Position numbers and translations under genes: made by a program | The notes under the pieces: generated by a model | Databases searched by the model: none | The model's input: only the letters and a program-made list of their open reading frames with translations | Told to the model about the DNA's origin: nothing | DNA from: Halobacillus sp. A1 | GTDB lineage: Bacteria > Bacillota > Bacilli > Bacillales > Halobacillaceae | Direction: 5' to 3' | Length of the DNA: 64,000 nucleotides | Assembly: GCF_024189295.1 (NCBI RefSeq) | Contig: NZ_JAIZEN010000007.1 | Coordinates: 124,001-188,000 of the forward strand | Shown: positions 7,991 through 15,902 of the stretch, in pieces | Position numbering within the stretch: the stretch's first letter is position 1 | How the letters are laid out: every line of letters starts with the position of its first letter

Positions 7991-9115
7991 TTAATGAAGT
8001 ATTCCTTCTTTTGTTAATACATTTTCTATCGCAAGCCGCGCTTCTTTCAATACCGATTCTCTCCATTCAGTCTCCTCAGGATAGAACATATTCTGAAATT
8101 CTTCCAGCACCCATTGTCTGTCTTTCTCTTTTTCAGCGCCTTCCCAGTAGAGCTGGTTTTCTAAAACGATTGTAGTTAATTCACGCAATTCAGCTCTCTT
8201 CCCAGTACCGAATGTCCCGAATTCGAACAAGGCAGAGAATAAATGGGTGGCTGGGTATTCTTCGTTTTTCAATTTGAAAAAGTGATTAGTTGAATCTCCC
8301 TTCACTTTTTTTGGACTGAATTTTTGTATGTTTTTCATTTGGTAATCCGCTTTGATTTCTTCTTCCTCACGAGGATCGTGCTCAGAAATGACGGCGGTTA
8401 CTTCATTTGTTGGACCAAGGGCGGTGTGCCAGTCCATGTGAATGACACGGTCGAACAATGATAGAAGTTTTCTTTGCAGTTCTTTTAAATATACAGCTGA
8501 TTCTTCTTCAGCTTTTCCACCGTAGTAAACTCCGCGCTCAAATTCAAATTGTCCCATACCTTTAGCTTTTTTAATACCCTGGTACCCTTCATCAGCAATT
8601 CCTTTACCTAACTGTGCGAATAAATGGGTTTTTTCTTTATTTATATCTTCAAGCTTACCGTTTGGTAAAAAGAGGTCGCTTTCTTTAGCGTAATTCTCAT
8701 TAATGTCTTCGGGAACAGCTGTAGAATTATATATATAGTTGCGGTTTAGGTCTACGTTGTTTTCAGTCACTCTGCGATAATGTCTCATTCCCCATGGGTT
8801 TAGTGCGTGTACGATACATATTCCGGTAGTATCAGGGTCTATCTTATCGATGTATTCTTCTACGAACAAATGAATGACACTCCCCCCTGCATAGCCTTCA
8901 ATTCCATGCTCACCAGAGGTCATGAAAACAATCTGTTCGTTTCTGGTTCGTGCTTCTGAAAAAATGATGTCAATTGTATTATCTGCTTCCTCACCTATAG
9001 ATTTAGTGGAAAGGGTTGCTTCTGGCCATTTCTTCTGGATAGTTGTTAAATGCTGACGAAATGTTGTCCGAGATTCTTCATAGCTGCTAGTATAGTATTT
9101 ATTTATTTCTGACAT
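7991..9115 (-). CDS. DUF2817 / M14-like zinc metallopeptidase
   Basis: A 374-residue protein of the DUF2817 group of M14 carboxypeptidase-fold enzymes. Zinc ligands are visible as H-x2-E in SGEHGIEGYAGG and a later His in MDWHTALG; the substrate-binding run NNVDLNRNY is family-typical, and a Glu in LFEFGTFG near the C terminus could be the general base. No signal peptide, so it acts in the cytoplasm, perhaps on peptides or amidated small molecules. The ATG at 9113-9115 has AAGGTGA 5 bases upstream; a longer reading to 9208 adds residues without a ribosome site. Monocistronic. Confidence 0.75.
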   Translation of the reverse strand: MSEINKYYTSSYEESRTTFRQHLTTIQKKWPEATLSTKSIGEEADNTIDIIFSEARTRNEQIVFMTSGEHGIEGYAGGSVIHLFVEEYIDKIDPDTTGICIVHALNPWGMRHYRRVTENNVDLNRNYIYNSTAVPEDINENYAKESDLFLPNGKLEDINKEKTHLFAQLGKGIADEGYQGIKKAKGMGQFEFERGVYYGGKAEEESAVYLKELQRKLLSLFDRVIHMDWHTALGPTNEVTAVISEHDPREEEEIKADYQMKNIQKFSPKKVKGDSTNHFFKLKNEEYPATHLFSALFEFGTFGTGKRAELRELTTIVLENQLYWEGAEKEKDRQWVLEEFQNMFYPEETEWRESVLKEARLAIENVLTKEGILH

Positions 9116-9328
9116 AGGTTCACCTTCTTTTAATTTGTAGAGTGTATTACTGAATTTCCTATATGGACTCTGTTTAAACATTTCAGAAATATTCGGAAAA
9201 AATGACATGTTTCACATTTTTTATTCATAATTTGATAAACTTAAGTGAATTTAACCGGTGCAAAAGATATTTCGGTATAGTAAAATAGGGCGTAATAGAG
9301 GTTGAATATTGTCTAAGGTGGAATATTG

Positions 9329-9457
9329 ATGAATTCAGAAGAACTCTATCAAACATTAGTAGAGGAATTTCGAGAAAAAGTCGGCCGAGATTTAAAGGAA
9401 GAGGAATTGGAATTCATAAAGTGGATGGTGGAACAGCACGAGCTTGAAAAGCAGTAA
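9329..9457 (+). CDS. Small conserved-looking acidic protein, 42 residues
   Basis: A short gene: MNSEELYQTLVEEFREKVGR continues to a Lys-Gln C terminus. It has AAGGTGG 7 bases before the ATG, is highly charged (Glu/Lys) and is predicted entirely helical. I do not recognise a named family. It stands alone between the leftward peptidase and the S-box leader. Coding is inferred from the ribosome site, composition and an uninterrupted frame; it is short enough that chance cannot be excluded. Confidence 0.5.
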   Translation: MNSEELYQTLVEEFREKVGRDLKEEELEFIKWMVEQHELEKQ

Positions 9458-9572
9458 GCTATTATTTATATTTTATTTGACGAGCTTCTTTCGTCTTGAA
9501 GGAGGCCTTTTCCACTAGTTCTCTAATTTTTACTAAAGCTGCCCGTAACCCGGAATAGCATTAAAAGCTTAC

Positions 9573-9601
9573 TTGACACTGAAATAGCCTTCCTGTATAT
9601 T
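9573..9601 (+). promoter_or_regulatory. SigmaA promoter of the S-box monooxygenase gene
   Basis: A consensus -35 TTGACA (9573-9578), a 17-base spacer and -10 TATATT (9596-9601) place the transcript start about 20 bases before the riboswitch. Confidence 0.85.
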
Positions 9602-9628
9602 GTTGGATAATTCAATAAATTATGTACT

Positions 9629-9732
9629 TTCTTATCCAGAGAGGTGGAGGGACTGGCCCTTTGAAGCCTCGGCAGCAGACTGTATTCAGTACTGTGCCAA
9701 TTCCAGCAAGCGTAACGCTTGGGAGATAAGGA
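9629..9732 (+). ncRNA. SAM-I (S-box) riboswitch
   Basis: The leader carries the S-box core: CTTATCCAGAGAGGTGGAGG, then ACTGGCCC and the GAAGCC/CGGCA turn, then GTGCCAATTCC and a closing GAGATAAG that pairs with CTTATC to form P1. Binding of S-adenosylmethionine normally stabilises P1 and lets the downstream terminator (9759-9797) form, turning the gene off when methionine is plentiful. Confidence 0.95.
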
Positions 9733-9758
9733 GAGCTGTATACAAGCATCTGTATATT

Positions 9759-9797
9759 AAAACCTCTTCTTTTTTCCGAGAAGAGGTTTTTTGTATT
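9759..9797 (+). terminator. Riboswitch-controlled terminator
   Basis: AAAACCTCTTCT pairs with AGAAGAGGTTTT, followed by a T-rich tail, between the S-box aptamer and the start codon: the expression platform of the riboswitch. Confidence 0.9.
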
Positions 9798-9821
9798 TTA
9801 AAGATTCGAGGAGGATGTCAA

Positions 9822-11219
9822 TTGAGTAAAAAGATGATTATTAATGCGTTCGATATGAATAGTTCGATGCACAATTCCCATGGGTTCTGGAAACACCCGG
9901 AAAGTAAACGGCACCGCCGTTACAAAGATTTGGACTATTGGGTGGAGCTGGCGAAACTTTTGGAAAAAGGAAAGTTCGATGCTGTATTTTTTGCGGATGT
10001 TCTTGGCATCTATGATGTGTATCGTCAAAGTAAAGAACCTTCTATTCGTGATGGGTTGAGTGTACCGTTGAACGATCCGGCCATGCTCGTTTCAGCGATG
10101 GCAAGTGTTACAGAAAACTTGAGCTTTGCTGTAACGGTCAGTACTACATATGAACCTCCGTTTGGAAATGCGCGAAGGTTTTCGACGCTCGATCATTTAA
10201 CGAATGGCCGGGTTGCCTGGAACGTTGTGACCTCTTATTTACCAAATGCGGCAAGGAATTTCGGATTGGAAAATATGATTAAGCACGATGAACGCTATGA
10301 TATTGCTGATGAGTATCTTGATGTGTCATACAAGCTTTGGGAACAAAGCTGGGACGAGGGAGCTGTCGTAGAGGATGCTGAGAATGAAACGCTCGTAGAT
10401 CCCGAGAAAGTCCAAGAAATTAATCATGAAGGTCATTACTTCAGTGTGGAAGGGCCTCATCTAAGCGAACCATCCGTACAGAGGACTCCAGTGATTTATC
10501 AGGCAGGGACTTCAGAGCGGGGAAGAGAATTCGCTTCCAAACATGCGGAATGCATTTTTGTCGGAGGACCGACGCCCCAGCGAATTCGTTATTACTCAGA
10601 CGATATAAAAGAAAGAGCTGAAAAGCACGGTCGTAATCCGGAAAATTTGAAAATCATTTGCTTTCTAACTGTAATCGTAGCCGAAACTACAGAGGAAGCT
10701 GAGAAGAAGTTGGAAGAGTATGATAATGTCTGGAGTCCTGATGCAGCTAAAGCTCAGTATGGAGCAAGCGGCTATGATGTAGCAGAATTCGAAGCGCAGG
10801 ATCCGGATGAAATTTTCCAATACAAAAAGAAAACAGAAGGCGGCCACTATAAAGCGGCTACTCTTACGAAAGATGCACCTAAACAGCAGCAGACAGTCGG
10901 TGAAGTACTACAGCGCTTTGATGGCTTAGATCGACCAAATATCATCGTAGGTAATCCACAAGAAGTAGCCGATCAAATCCAATATCAATTCGAAGAATCA
11001 GGTATAGATGGATTCAACTTGAATCACCTTGTATCTCCGGGAGATTTAGAATCTTTCATCGATCTTGTCATTCCGATTTTACAAGAGCGTGGGTTATACA
11101 AGACAGAGTATGAGCAAGGAACGATGAGGGAAAAACTATTTCCACATGGAAATAGCACGCTGCCGGAGGATCATCCAGCGAGTAAATATCGCCGCAGTCT
11201 AAATAAAAGTTATTCATAA
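9822..11219 (+). CDS. NtaA/SnaA/DmoA-family FMN-dependent monooxygenase, SAM-riboswitch controlled
   Basis: A 465-residue bacterial-luciferase-fold flavin monooxygenase of the NtaA/SnaA/DszA/DmoA group (IINAFDMN start, FDAVFFADVLGIYDVY, TYEPPFGNARRFSTLDHLT, GRVAWNVVTSYLPNAARNFG, YQAGTSERGREFA). Members use FMNH2 from a partner reductase to oxidise nitrilotriacetate, EDTA, dibenzothiophene sulfone or dimethyl sulfide. The start is the TTG at 9822 with AGGAGG 7 bases upstream; the long frame back to 9600 merely reads through the riboswitch. Control by S-adenosylmethionine points to sulfur scavenging, for example releasing sulfur from an organosulfur compound. The flavin reductase is not in this window. 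Confidence 0.87.
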   Translation: MSKKMIINAFDMNSSMHNSHGFWKHPESKRHRRYKDLDYWVELAKLLEKGKFDAVFFADVLGIYDVYRQSKEPSIRDGLSVPLNDPAMLVSAMASVTENLSFAVTVSTTYEPPFGNARRFSTLDHLTNGRVAWNVVTSYLPNAARNFGLENMIKHDERYDIADEYLDVSYKLWEQSWDEGAVVEDAENETLVDPEKVQEINHEGHYFSVEGPHLSEPSVQRTPVIYQAGTSERGREFASKHAECIFVGGPTPQRIRYYSDDIKERAEKHGRNPENLKIICFLTVIVAETTEEAEKKLEEYDNVWSPDAAKAQYGASGYDVAEFEAQDPDEIFQYKKKTEGGHYKAATLTKDAPKQQQTVGEVLQRFDGLDRPNIIVGNPQEVADQIQYQFEESGIDGFNLNHLVSPGDLESFIDLVIPILQERGLYKTEYEQGTMREKLFPHGNSTLPEDHPASKYRRSLNKSYS

Positions 11220-11373
11220 TGGTAACCTGCTTTAAAAAACGTTTAAGCATAAGGTCTGAGTTGTGAACGAATGCCAATTATATATGAAGAGGCAAAAATT
11301 CATTTCTGAATTCGACAGATAAATTTTAAGCACCTATGAAAGTACAGAGTATTGTTATATAGAAATGTATCTG

Positions 11374-11406
11374 AAAACGTTCAGGGGTTACCCCCTGAAC
11401 GTTTTT
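11374..11406 (+). terminator. Intrinsic terminator
   Basis: AAAACGTTCAGGGG pairs with CCCCTGAACGTTTT (14 bp) with a T-tail, about 155 bases after the monooxygenase stop. Confidence 0.85.
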
Positions 11407-11549
11407 AGTACTTGCTTTATTCTTTATGGGTTTTCGTTCCTGCAAATACGTTTGATTTTGAACCCAACATTATTAGGGAAACCCTTCTTTTTCTGTGTTT
11501 ACTTAGAAAGTCCCAGCATATCGTTATAGAAAAAGGAGGGGAGCTTTTT

Positions 11550-12005
11550 ATGGGATCATCGAAGAAAATCATGCTTTTCAGTGCCATAGTCCTCATCCCC
11601 ATAGCTGTTACGATTGCTATATTCATCTACACATCACCTGAACAACAAGCAAAGCGCATTGTTGAATCTTTTTATACATACGAGCAGGAAGGGAATTTTT
11701 CCGATTCGTGGGAACTGCTCCACCCTTTCATGAAAGAAAAATTTGCAAAAGGCAGTTACCTTCAGGATCGGGCTCATGTATTTATGAATCATTTCGGAGT
11801 GACCACCTTCACTTTTTCTCTAGAGGGATCAAAAAAAATAAAAAACTGGACGATGGAAAAAGATCGTGATCCGATCGGAGTTGTATATGCCACTACTGTC
11901 ATTCAAACATATAGAGGTAAATATGGACATTTCAAGCTTCATCAAGAGGTATTTGTCGCAAAAGTGGAAGGGGAATGGGTAATTTTGTGGGACTATAATA
12001 AATAA
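11550..12005 (+). CDS. Membrane-anchored protein of unknown function
   Basis: A 151-residue protein with one N-terminal hydrophobic helix (IMLFSAIVLIPIAVTIAIFI), then an outward domain of about 120 residues. The start QQAKRIVESFYTYEQEGNFS and later KVEGEWVILWDYNK suggest an NTF2-like/DUF4878-type fold, an inference from pattern only. The ATG at 11550 has AGGAGGGG upstream; a longer frame back to 11412 lacks one and begins inside the preceding terminator's tail. Monocistronic, lying between a terminator and repeat sequence. Function unknown. Confidence 0.65.
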   Translation: MGSSKKIMLFSAIVLIPIAVTIAIFIYTSPEQQAKRIVESFYTYEQEGNFSDSWELLHPFMKEKFAKGSYLQDRAHVFMNHFGVTTFTFSLEGSKKIKNWTMEKDRDPIGVVYATTVIQTYRGKYGHFKLHQEVFVAKVEGEWVILWDYNK

Positions 12006-12042
12006 GGGACTCATTTATAAGCTACTGAGGCAAATCTAGCGG

Positions 12043-12270
12043 AGGTGGATTTTATAAAAGAGTTATTCAACAATATGGCAGGATTCTGAAAGACTTTTCT
12101 TCGAGATAACCCCGGGTTCGCTGCCGTATTAACCATCAGCACACTAACATAAATGTTTGCTTTTTCTTGTAGCGGTTTCGAAACACTTATATGGAAAGGG
12201 GAGGGAAACGTTAGACTCTCGTGGAAGGGTATACCCTTCAGAGTGAAAGTTCGAAATAGAGAAATAACCA
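12043..12270 (+). repeat. Decayed copy of the long-TIR element
   Basis: Bases 12059-12112 match the left end of the elements at 13199 and 56435 (shared run GAGTTATTCAACAATATGGC, then GGAT...AAGAC...TTCGAGA). From about 12180 a degraded form of the internal module follows (GGGAAA..GACTC). The outer ends are no longer recognisable. This fills most of the 322-base gap between two genes. Confidence 0.6.
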
Positions 12271-12291
12271 AAGTCTGATATATTCACATGA

Positions 12292-12325
12292 GAAAAGGTC
12301 CGTGCATGGACGAACCTTTCTTTAT
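12292..12325 (-). terminator. Possible terminator of the PLD-domain gene
   Basis: An imperfect hairpin (AAAG..GTCC / GGAC CTTT with a bulge) directly after the leftward stop, with a T-rich tail. Weak. Confidence 0.4.
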
Positions 12326-12327
12326 AT

Positions 12328-12909
12328 TTATGCATCCTTTTTTAAAGGAATTCTTTTCAATGGCCCGTAATTTTCTTCGTCTTTCCACATGTGCTCAAAC
12401 TTGCTCGACCACTCTTTAGCGATTTCCTTACTCTTTATAGTGACAAGGATTTCGTCATTTTTATTTTCAGCAGACTTAGTAAAATTATATGAGCCTGTAG
12501 TAACTGTTTTCTTGTCAGAAACCATCACTTTAAGGTGCATGTTTCCTTCGTGATAATTCACCTTTACAGGGACCCCGGAATCAATGAGCTGTTGTATAAT
12601 TTCTTTTTGTGCAGGCAAAGTATTTGTTTGTGTAATATCAGTGATCACCCTTACGTTTACCCCTCGCTTTGAGGCCTTAACGATGTGACTTACAAAAGCC
12701 TCTTCAGTCAGTAAAAAAATTGCAACATCCAAAGATTTCTTCGATTGATCGATTAAACGAAGGATTCTTTTTTTGGGAGATTTATTAGATTTAGAAAAGA
12801 TATAGTCTAATTTAGCTTCCTTCAAAGATTTGGTTTTCCAATGAAGAGTATATATTCCAATGGCCATCGAACCGATTACTATAGTTGAGGCAACCGTCAC
12901 TGCATCCAT
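12328..12909 (-). CDS. Single-HKD phospholipase D-like protein (Nuc-type endonuclease family), membrane anchored
   Basis: A 193-residue protein: an N-terminal transmembrane helix (VASTIVIGSMAIGIYTLHW), then one PLD domain with the complete catalytic H-x-K-x4-D motif (HLKVMVSD) followed by GSYNFTKSAENKNDEI. One HKD motif means it must dimerise, as bacterial Nuc endonucleases do. Family members hydrolyse phosphodiester bonds in DNA or phospholipids. The anchor suggests action at the membrane or cell surface. The ATG at 12907-12909 is preceded by GGAGGAGA; the frame to 12969 has no ribosome site. Monocistronic. Confidence 0.8.
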   Translation of the reverse strand: MDAVTVASTIVIGSMAIGIYTLHWKTKSLKEAKLDYIFSKSNKSPKKRILRLIDQSKKSLDVAIFLLTEEAFVSHIVKASKRGVNVRVITDITQTNTLPAQKEIIQQLIDSGVPVKVNYHEGNMHLKVMVSDKKTVTTGSYNFTKSAENKNDEILVTIKSKEIAKEWSSKFEHMWKDEENYGPLKRIPLKKDA

Positions 12910-13132
12910 ACAATCTCCTCCTATGTGCAAGTTATGAGTGAAGGTATTTGTCCTATTCCTTCGTTTCATTAAGATGAATCATATTAATTATAATATATAG
13001 ATTTGTTTATTGTTAGAAAAAGGAATCGATCCTATTATGATACTCCTTGAATTCATCGGGAGATAGAAGTTAACCACTTTGTCGATGTTTAACGAGAAGT
13101 TTTAATACCTGTATAAAAATGAGGATAAGCTA

Positions 13133-13204
13133 ATGGCGAGTGTAGCAAAATGGAACTGGACAGGATGGCAAGTCGTTTTCCTCGTTCCTTTTTCTAATAG
13201 CTAA
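13133..13204 (+). CDS. Possible small hydrophobic peptide, truncated by the mobile element
   Basis: ATG at 13133 with GAGGATAA 4 bases upstream gives MASVAKWNWTGWQVVFLVPF and a few more residues before a stop contributed by the inserted element. Joining the two flanks across the element (one copy of the TTTCTAAT repeat) extends it to about 28 residues. Coding status is uncertain. Confidence 0.25.
   Translation: MASVAKWNWTGWQVVFLVPFSNS
13191..13198. repeat. Left target-site duplication TTTCTAAT
   Basis: The identical octamer occurs at 13691-13698 on the other side of the element; a ninth base (A) also matches. Confidence 0.65.
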
Positions 13205-13690
13205 GTTAAAGGTGATTGTTGATATTGATAAGTGAGTTATTCAACAATATGGCAGGATTGTGGAAGACTAAATTTCGAGACATTGGGTGAGTGGGTCAGG
13301 GCGGCGGGGAATGGCTCGCTTTCCGTGGGAGCGCAGTGAGACCGCCCTTCACTAAATATCTATAGGTATAGCATTTTTAGTTCTAAGATCCTCTGCACTT
13401 TAAGGTCAAAAGCCGTTATTTATTATGTGAAGCAGCGCCTAAGATGTTTCAGTTATTTTCACAAAAGCAAGAAGGGCCGGGAAATTGCGAGACTCCTATG
13501 GGAGAACAGTACATGGTGAGATCCCGGAGGGCGCTAGCCCGAGGAAGCTCACCGTACGCCCATGGAAAGCGAGTGATTTCCCGGCCCATCAAGCTCTATT
13601 TTTGTGACGGAAACAGGCAGAATGTCTCGAAACTTAGTCTTCCACTACAGGGAGCTTATATGAATATCAACACGGAACTTTAACAAAGTC
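13199..13690. mobile_element. Non-autonomous (MITE-like) element A, 492 bp
   Basis: The element is bounded by imperfect terminal inverted repeats of about 65-80 bp. The left end reads AGCTAAGTTAAAG..TGTTGATATT; the right end, reversed, reads GACTTTGTTAAAG..TGTTGATATT; both inner edges share GGAAGACTAARTTTCGAGACA. It is flanked by TTTCTAAT. Inside are a truncated GC-rich hairpin module (about 13299-13350) and a second one (13475-13593) whose arms GGGCCGGGAAAT/ATTTCCCGGCCC pair perfectly. No transposase is encoded, so it would need one in trans. Element B (56435-57125) shares both ends. Confidence 0.75.
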
Positions 13691-13698
13691 TTTCTAAT
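13691..13698. repeat. Right target-site duplication TTTCTAAT
   Basis: Exact copy of 13191-13198, immediately outside the right inverted repeat of element A. Confidence 0.65.
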
Positions 13699-13770
13699 AA
13701 AAGCAGAAGAAATTTCTAGTAAAAAGACATCTTACCCTAATAATGAATTCAACAAGTGACAAATTATGGG

Positions 13771-13799
13771 TTGTATTTTCTGAAAGTTTAAAATATTAT
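13771..13799 (+). promoter_or_regulatory. SigmaA promoter of the acyl-CoA degradation operon
   Basis: TTGTAT (13771-13776), a 17-base spacer and TATTAT (13794-13799). The TetR operator starts 10 bases further on, at the expected transcript start. Confidence 0.65.
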
Positions 13800-13810
13800 G
13801 GTAGTAATAC

Positions 13811-13828
13811 ATACTGACTAGTTAGTAT
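13811..13828. promoter_or_regulatory. TetR-family operator, copy 1
   Basis: ATACTGACTAGTTAGTAT is an 18-bp near-perfect palindrome centred on ACTAGT, lying just downstream of the -10. Related sites occur at 19518-19535 and 22510-22527, each in front of a unit of the same pathway, so I infer it binds the TetR regulator encoded at 18916. Confidence 0.75.
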
Positions 13829-13882
13829 GTGGTGGTTCATACAGTAATTTTTATAAAATCCTAAGAGAATGGAGATCGTTGT

Positions 13883-15052
13883 ATGCACTTACGTTTAACT
13901 GACGAACAGCAAATGGTTCAAAAAACTATTCGTAAATTTGTTGAAAAAGAATTAATACCTTTGGAAAATGATGTATTAAGAAATGAAAGAGAAGGTAAGC
14001 CAGGAATTTCTTCGGAAAAAATGAAAGAACTTCAATTAAAAGCTAAAGATGCAGGATTTTGGGGCATTAATACACCCGAAGAATACGGAGGTGCTGATTT
14101 AGGACAGATGATGATGGCCATCGTTCTTATAGAAGTATCTAAAACTTTCGTCCCGTTTCAATTTGGAGGGTCGGCCGATAATATTCTCTATTATGGCAAT
14201 GAGGAACAGAAACAAAATTATTTATTGCCTACAATAAACGGAGAGAAAAAGTCATGTTTTGCGATGACAGAGCCGGGGGCAGGTTCGGATACGAGAAATC
14301 TGAAAATGACCGCGGTCAAGGACGGAGATGAATGGATCTTAAACGGGGAAAAAACATTTATAACGGGAGGAAATGAAGCCGATTTCGTCATGGTAGTCGC
14401 CATTACCGATAAGGAGCTGCACGAATCATCTGGAGGTCGTGAAGGAGTAACTTGTTTTATTGCGGACCGGGAGATGGGCTGGAAATCTGAGTATATCCAT
14501 ACTATGGGGGAATGGGGACCTGCTGGTTTGGTTTTTGATAACGTCCGAGTTCCTGATCGAAATATATTAGGGAAAGTGAACGCTGGATATGATCTTGGTC
14601 TAGAATGGATCGGATTCGCGAGGTGGATAGTCGGAGCACGGGCTGTAGGAGCTGCCGAACGGCTGCTGAAAATGGCGGTCGACTATTCGAAAGAGCGTGA
14701 AACGTTCGGTAAGCCGATTTCGAGCAGGCAGGCAATTCAGTGGCAAATCGCAGATTCTGCAGTGGAAATTGAAGCAGCGAAATGGCTTGTTCTCAATGCA
14801 GCATTCACGCTCGATCAGGGAGAAGATAATCGTCATGCGGCATCGATGGCAAAATTATATGGGGCCAACATGGGAAATAGGGTGGTAGACCGTGTGCTTC
14901 AGATCCATGGAGGCATGGGTTACACGAGGGAACTCCCGATTGAACGCTGGTATCGTGAAGCCAGGTTGTGGAGAATTTACGACGGCACAGATGAAATTCA
15001 GCGATTAATTATTTCTAGAAACCTGTTAAAAGGACATGTCAAAATAGGTTGA
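13883..15052 (+). CDS. Acyl-CoA dehydrogenase (first of three), Asp in place of catalytic Glu
   Basis: A 389-residue FAD enzyme performing the first desaturation of an acyl-CoA. Landmarks: the FAD/substrate segment CFAMTEPGAGSDTRNLKMTA, the WILNGEKTFITGG segment, the RETFGKPISSRQAIQ helix and QIHGGMGYTRELPIERWYRE. At the C-terminal catalytic site the usual YEGTxEI reads YDGTDEI, so residue 367 is Asp, an exchange seen in some atypical family members. First gene of the TetR-controlled operon, with ribosome site AATGGAG. Electrons would pass to an ETF not encoded here. Confidence 0.9.
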   Translation: MHLRLTDEQQMVQKTIRKFVEKELIPLENDVLRNEREGKPGISSEKMKELQLKAKDAGFWGINTPEEYGGADLGQMMMAIVLIEVSKTFVPFQFGGSADNILYYGNEEQKQNYLLPTINGEKKSCFAMTEPGAGSDTRNLKMTAVKDGDEWILNGEKTFITGGNEADFVMVVAITDKELHESSGGREGVTCFIADREMGWKSEYIHTMGEWGPAGLVFDNVRVPDRNILGKVNAGYDLGLEWIGFARWIVGARAVGAAERLLKMAVDYSKERETFGKPISSRQAIQWQIADSAVEIEAAKWLVLNAAFTLDQGEDNRHAASMAKLYGANMGNRVVDRVLQIHGGMGYTRELPIERWYREARLWRIYDGTDEIQRLIISRNLLKGHVKIG

Positions 15053-15119
15053 TCGTGCATGGGTCAAGCGGCAGCCCCGTACAAGGCGTGGTGAAGTTTA
15101 CTATATTGGAGGGATAGTT

Positions 15120-15884
15120 ATGGCGGGAAGATTTGAAGGAAAAGCAGCATTTGTAACCGGAGGCAGTCGTGGCATAGGAAAGGGAATTGTCGAACGACTG
15201 GCTGAAGAAGGCGCAAAAGTGGCTATTATTGATATTAATGAAGAAGCGTTACTTGAGGCGGAACATGAGTTGAGAGAAAAGGGGTTTGAAGTCATGACCC
15301 AGGTAGCCGATGTAGTAGAGGCTGATCAGGTAGAAGCTGCTATGGAAGAGGCCCATTCTAAGTTCGGATCGATTGATATTCTCGTAAACAATGCCGGAGT
15401 GATACGCGATAACATGTTATTTAAAATGGAAGGTTCAGATTGGGATACTGTGATGAACGTTCATTTAAAAGGGTCTTTTAACGCAGCAAAAACCGCTCAG
15501 AAGTATATGGTCGAGAATAAATATGGACGAATCATCAATATTTCATCAACTTCTGCATTAGGTAACCGCGGGCAGGCGAATTATGCAACAGCCAAGGCTG
15601 GTTTACAAGGTTTTACGAAAACGCTTTCAATTGAACTTGGCAGATTTGGAATTACGTGTAACGCTGTCGCACCCGGATTTATTGAAACTGAAATGACGAA
15701 ACAAACCGCTGCACGCATTGGCATTTCGTTTGAAGATCTAGTTAAGGCAAGTGTAGAAAACATTCCAGTTGGAAGAAGCGGCAAAGCTGATGACATCGCC
15801 AATGCCGTAGCCTTTTTTGCTGATGAACGATCTTCTTTTGTCAGTGGTCAAGTGATGTATGTAGCCGGAGGGCCTAAAAATTAA
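15120..15884 (+). CDS. SDR-family 3-hydroxyacyl dehydrogenase / 3-oxoacyl reductase (FabG-like)
   Basis: A 254-residue Rossmann-fold enzyme with the cofactor motif TGGSRGIGKG, the NNAG turn, and the Ser-Tyr-Lys triad in INISSTSALGNRGQANYATAKAG. The acidic residue after strand 2 (IIDINEE) favours NAD over NADP, which fits oxidation of a 3-hydroxyacyl-CoA in beta-oxidation. TATTGGAGGGATAGTT precedes the ATG. It sits between an acyl-CoA dehydrogenase and two MaoC hydratases, where the pathway would need this step. Confidence 0.85.
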   Translation: MAGRFEGKAAFVTGGSRGIGKGIVERLAEEGAKVAIIDINEEALLEAEHELREKGFEVMTQVADVVEADQVEAAMEEAHSKFGSIDILVNNAGVIRDNMLFKMEGSDWDTVMNVHLKGSFNAAKTAQKYMVENKYGRIINISSTSALGNRGQANYATAKAGLQGFTKTLSIELGRFGITCNAVAPGFIETEMTKQTAARIGISFEDLVKASVENIPVGRSGKADDIANAVAFFADERSSFVSGQVMYVAGGPKN

Positions 15885-15902
15885 TGAAAGCGAAGTGGTT
15901 TC

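Noticed and set aside
9600-9821. N-terminal extension of the flavin monooxygenase reading from a TTG at 9600
   Set aside because: It translates the S-box aptamer and terminator; the TTG at 9822 has an ideal ribosome site and a family-typical N terminus.
13444-13683. 79-codon frame inside element A
   Set aside because: Sequence is the hairpin module and inverted repeat; element B does not preserve the frame.
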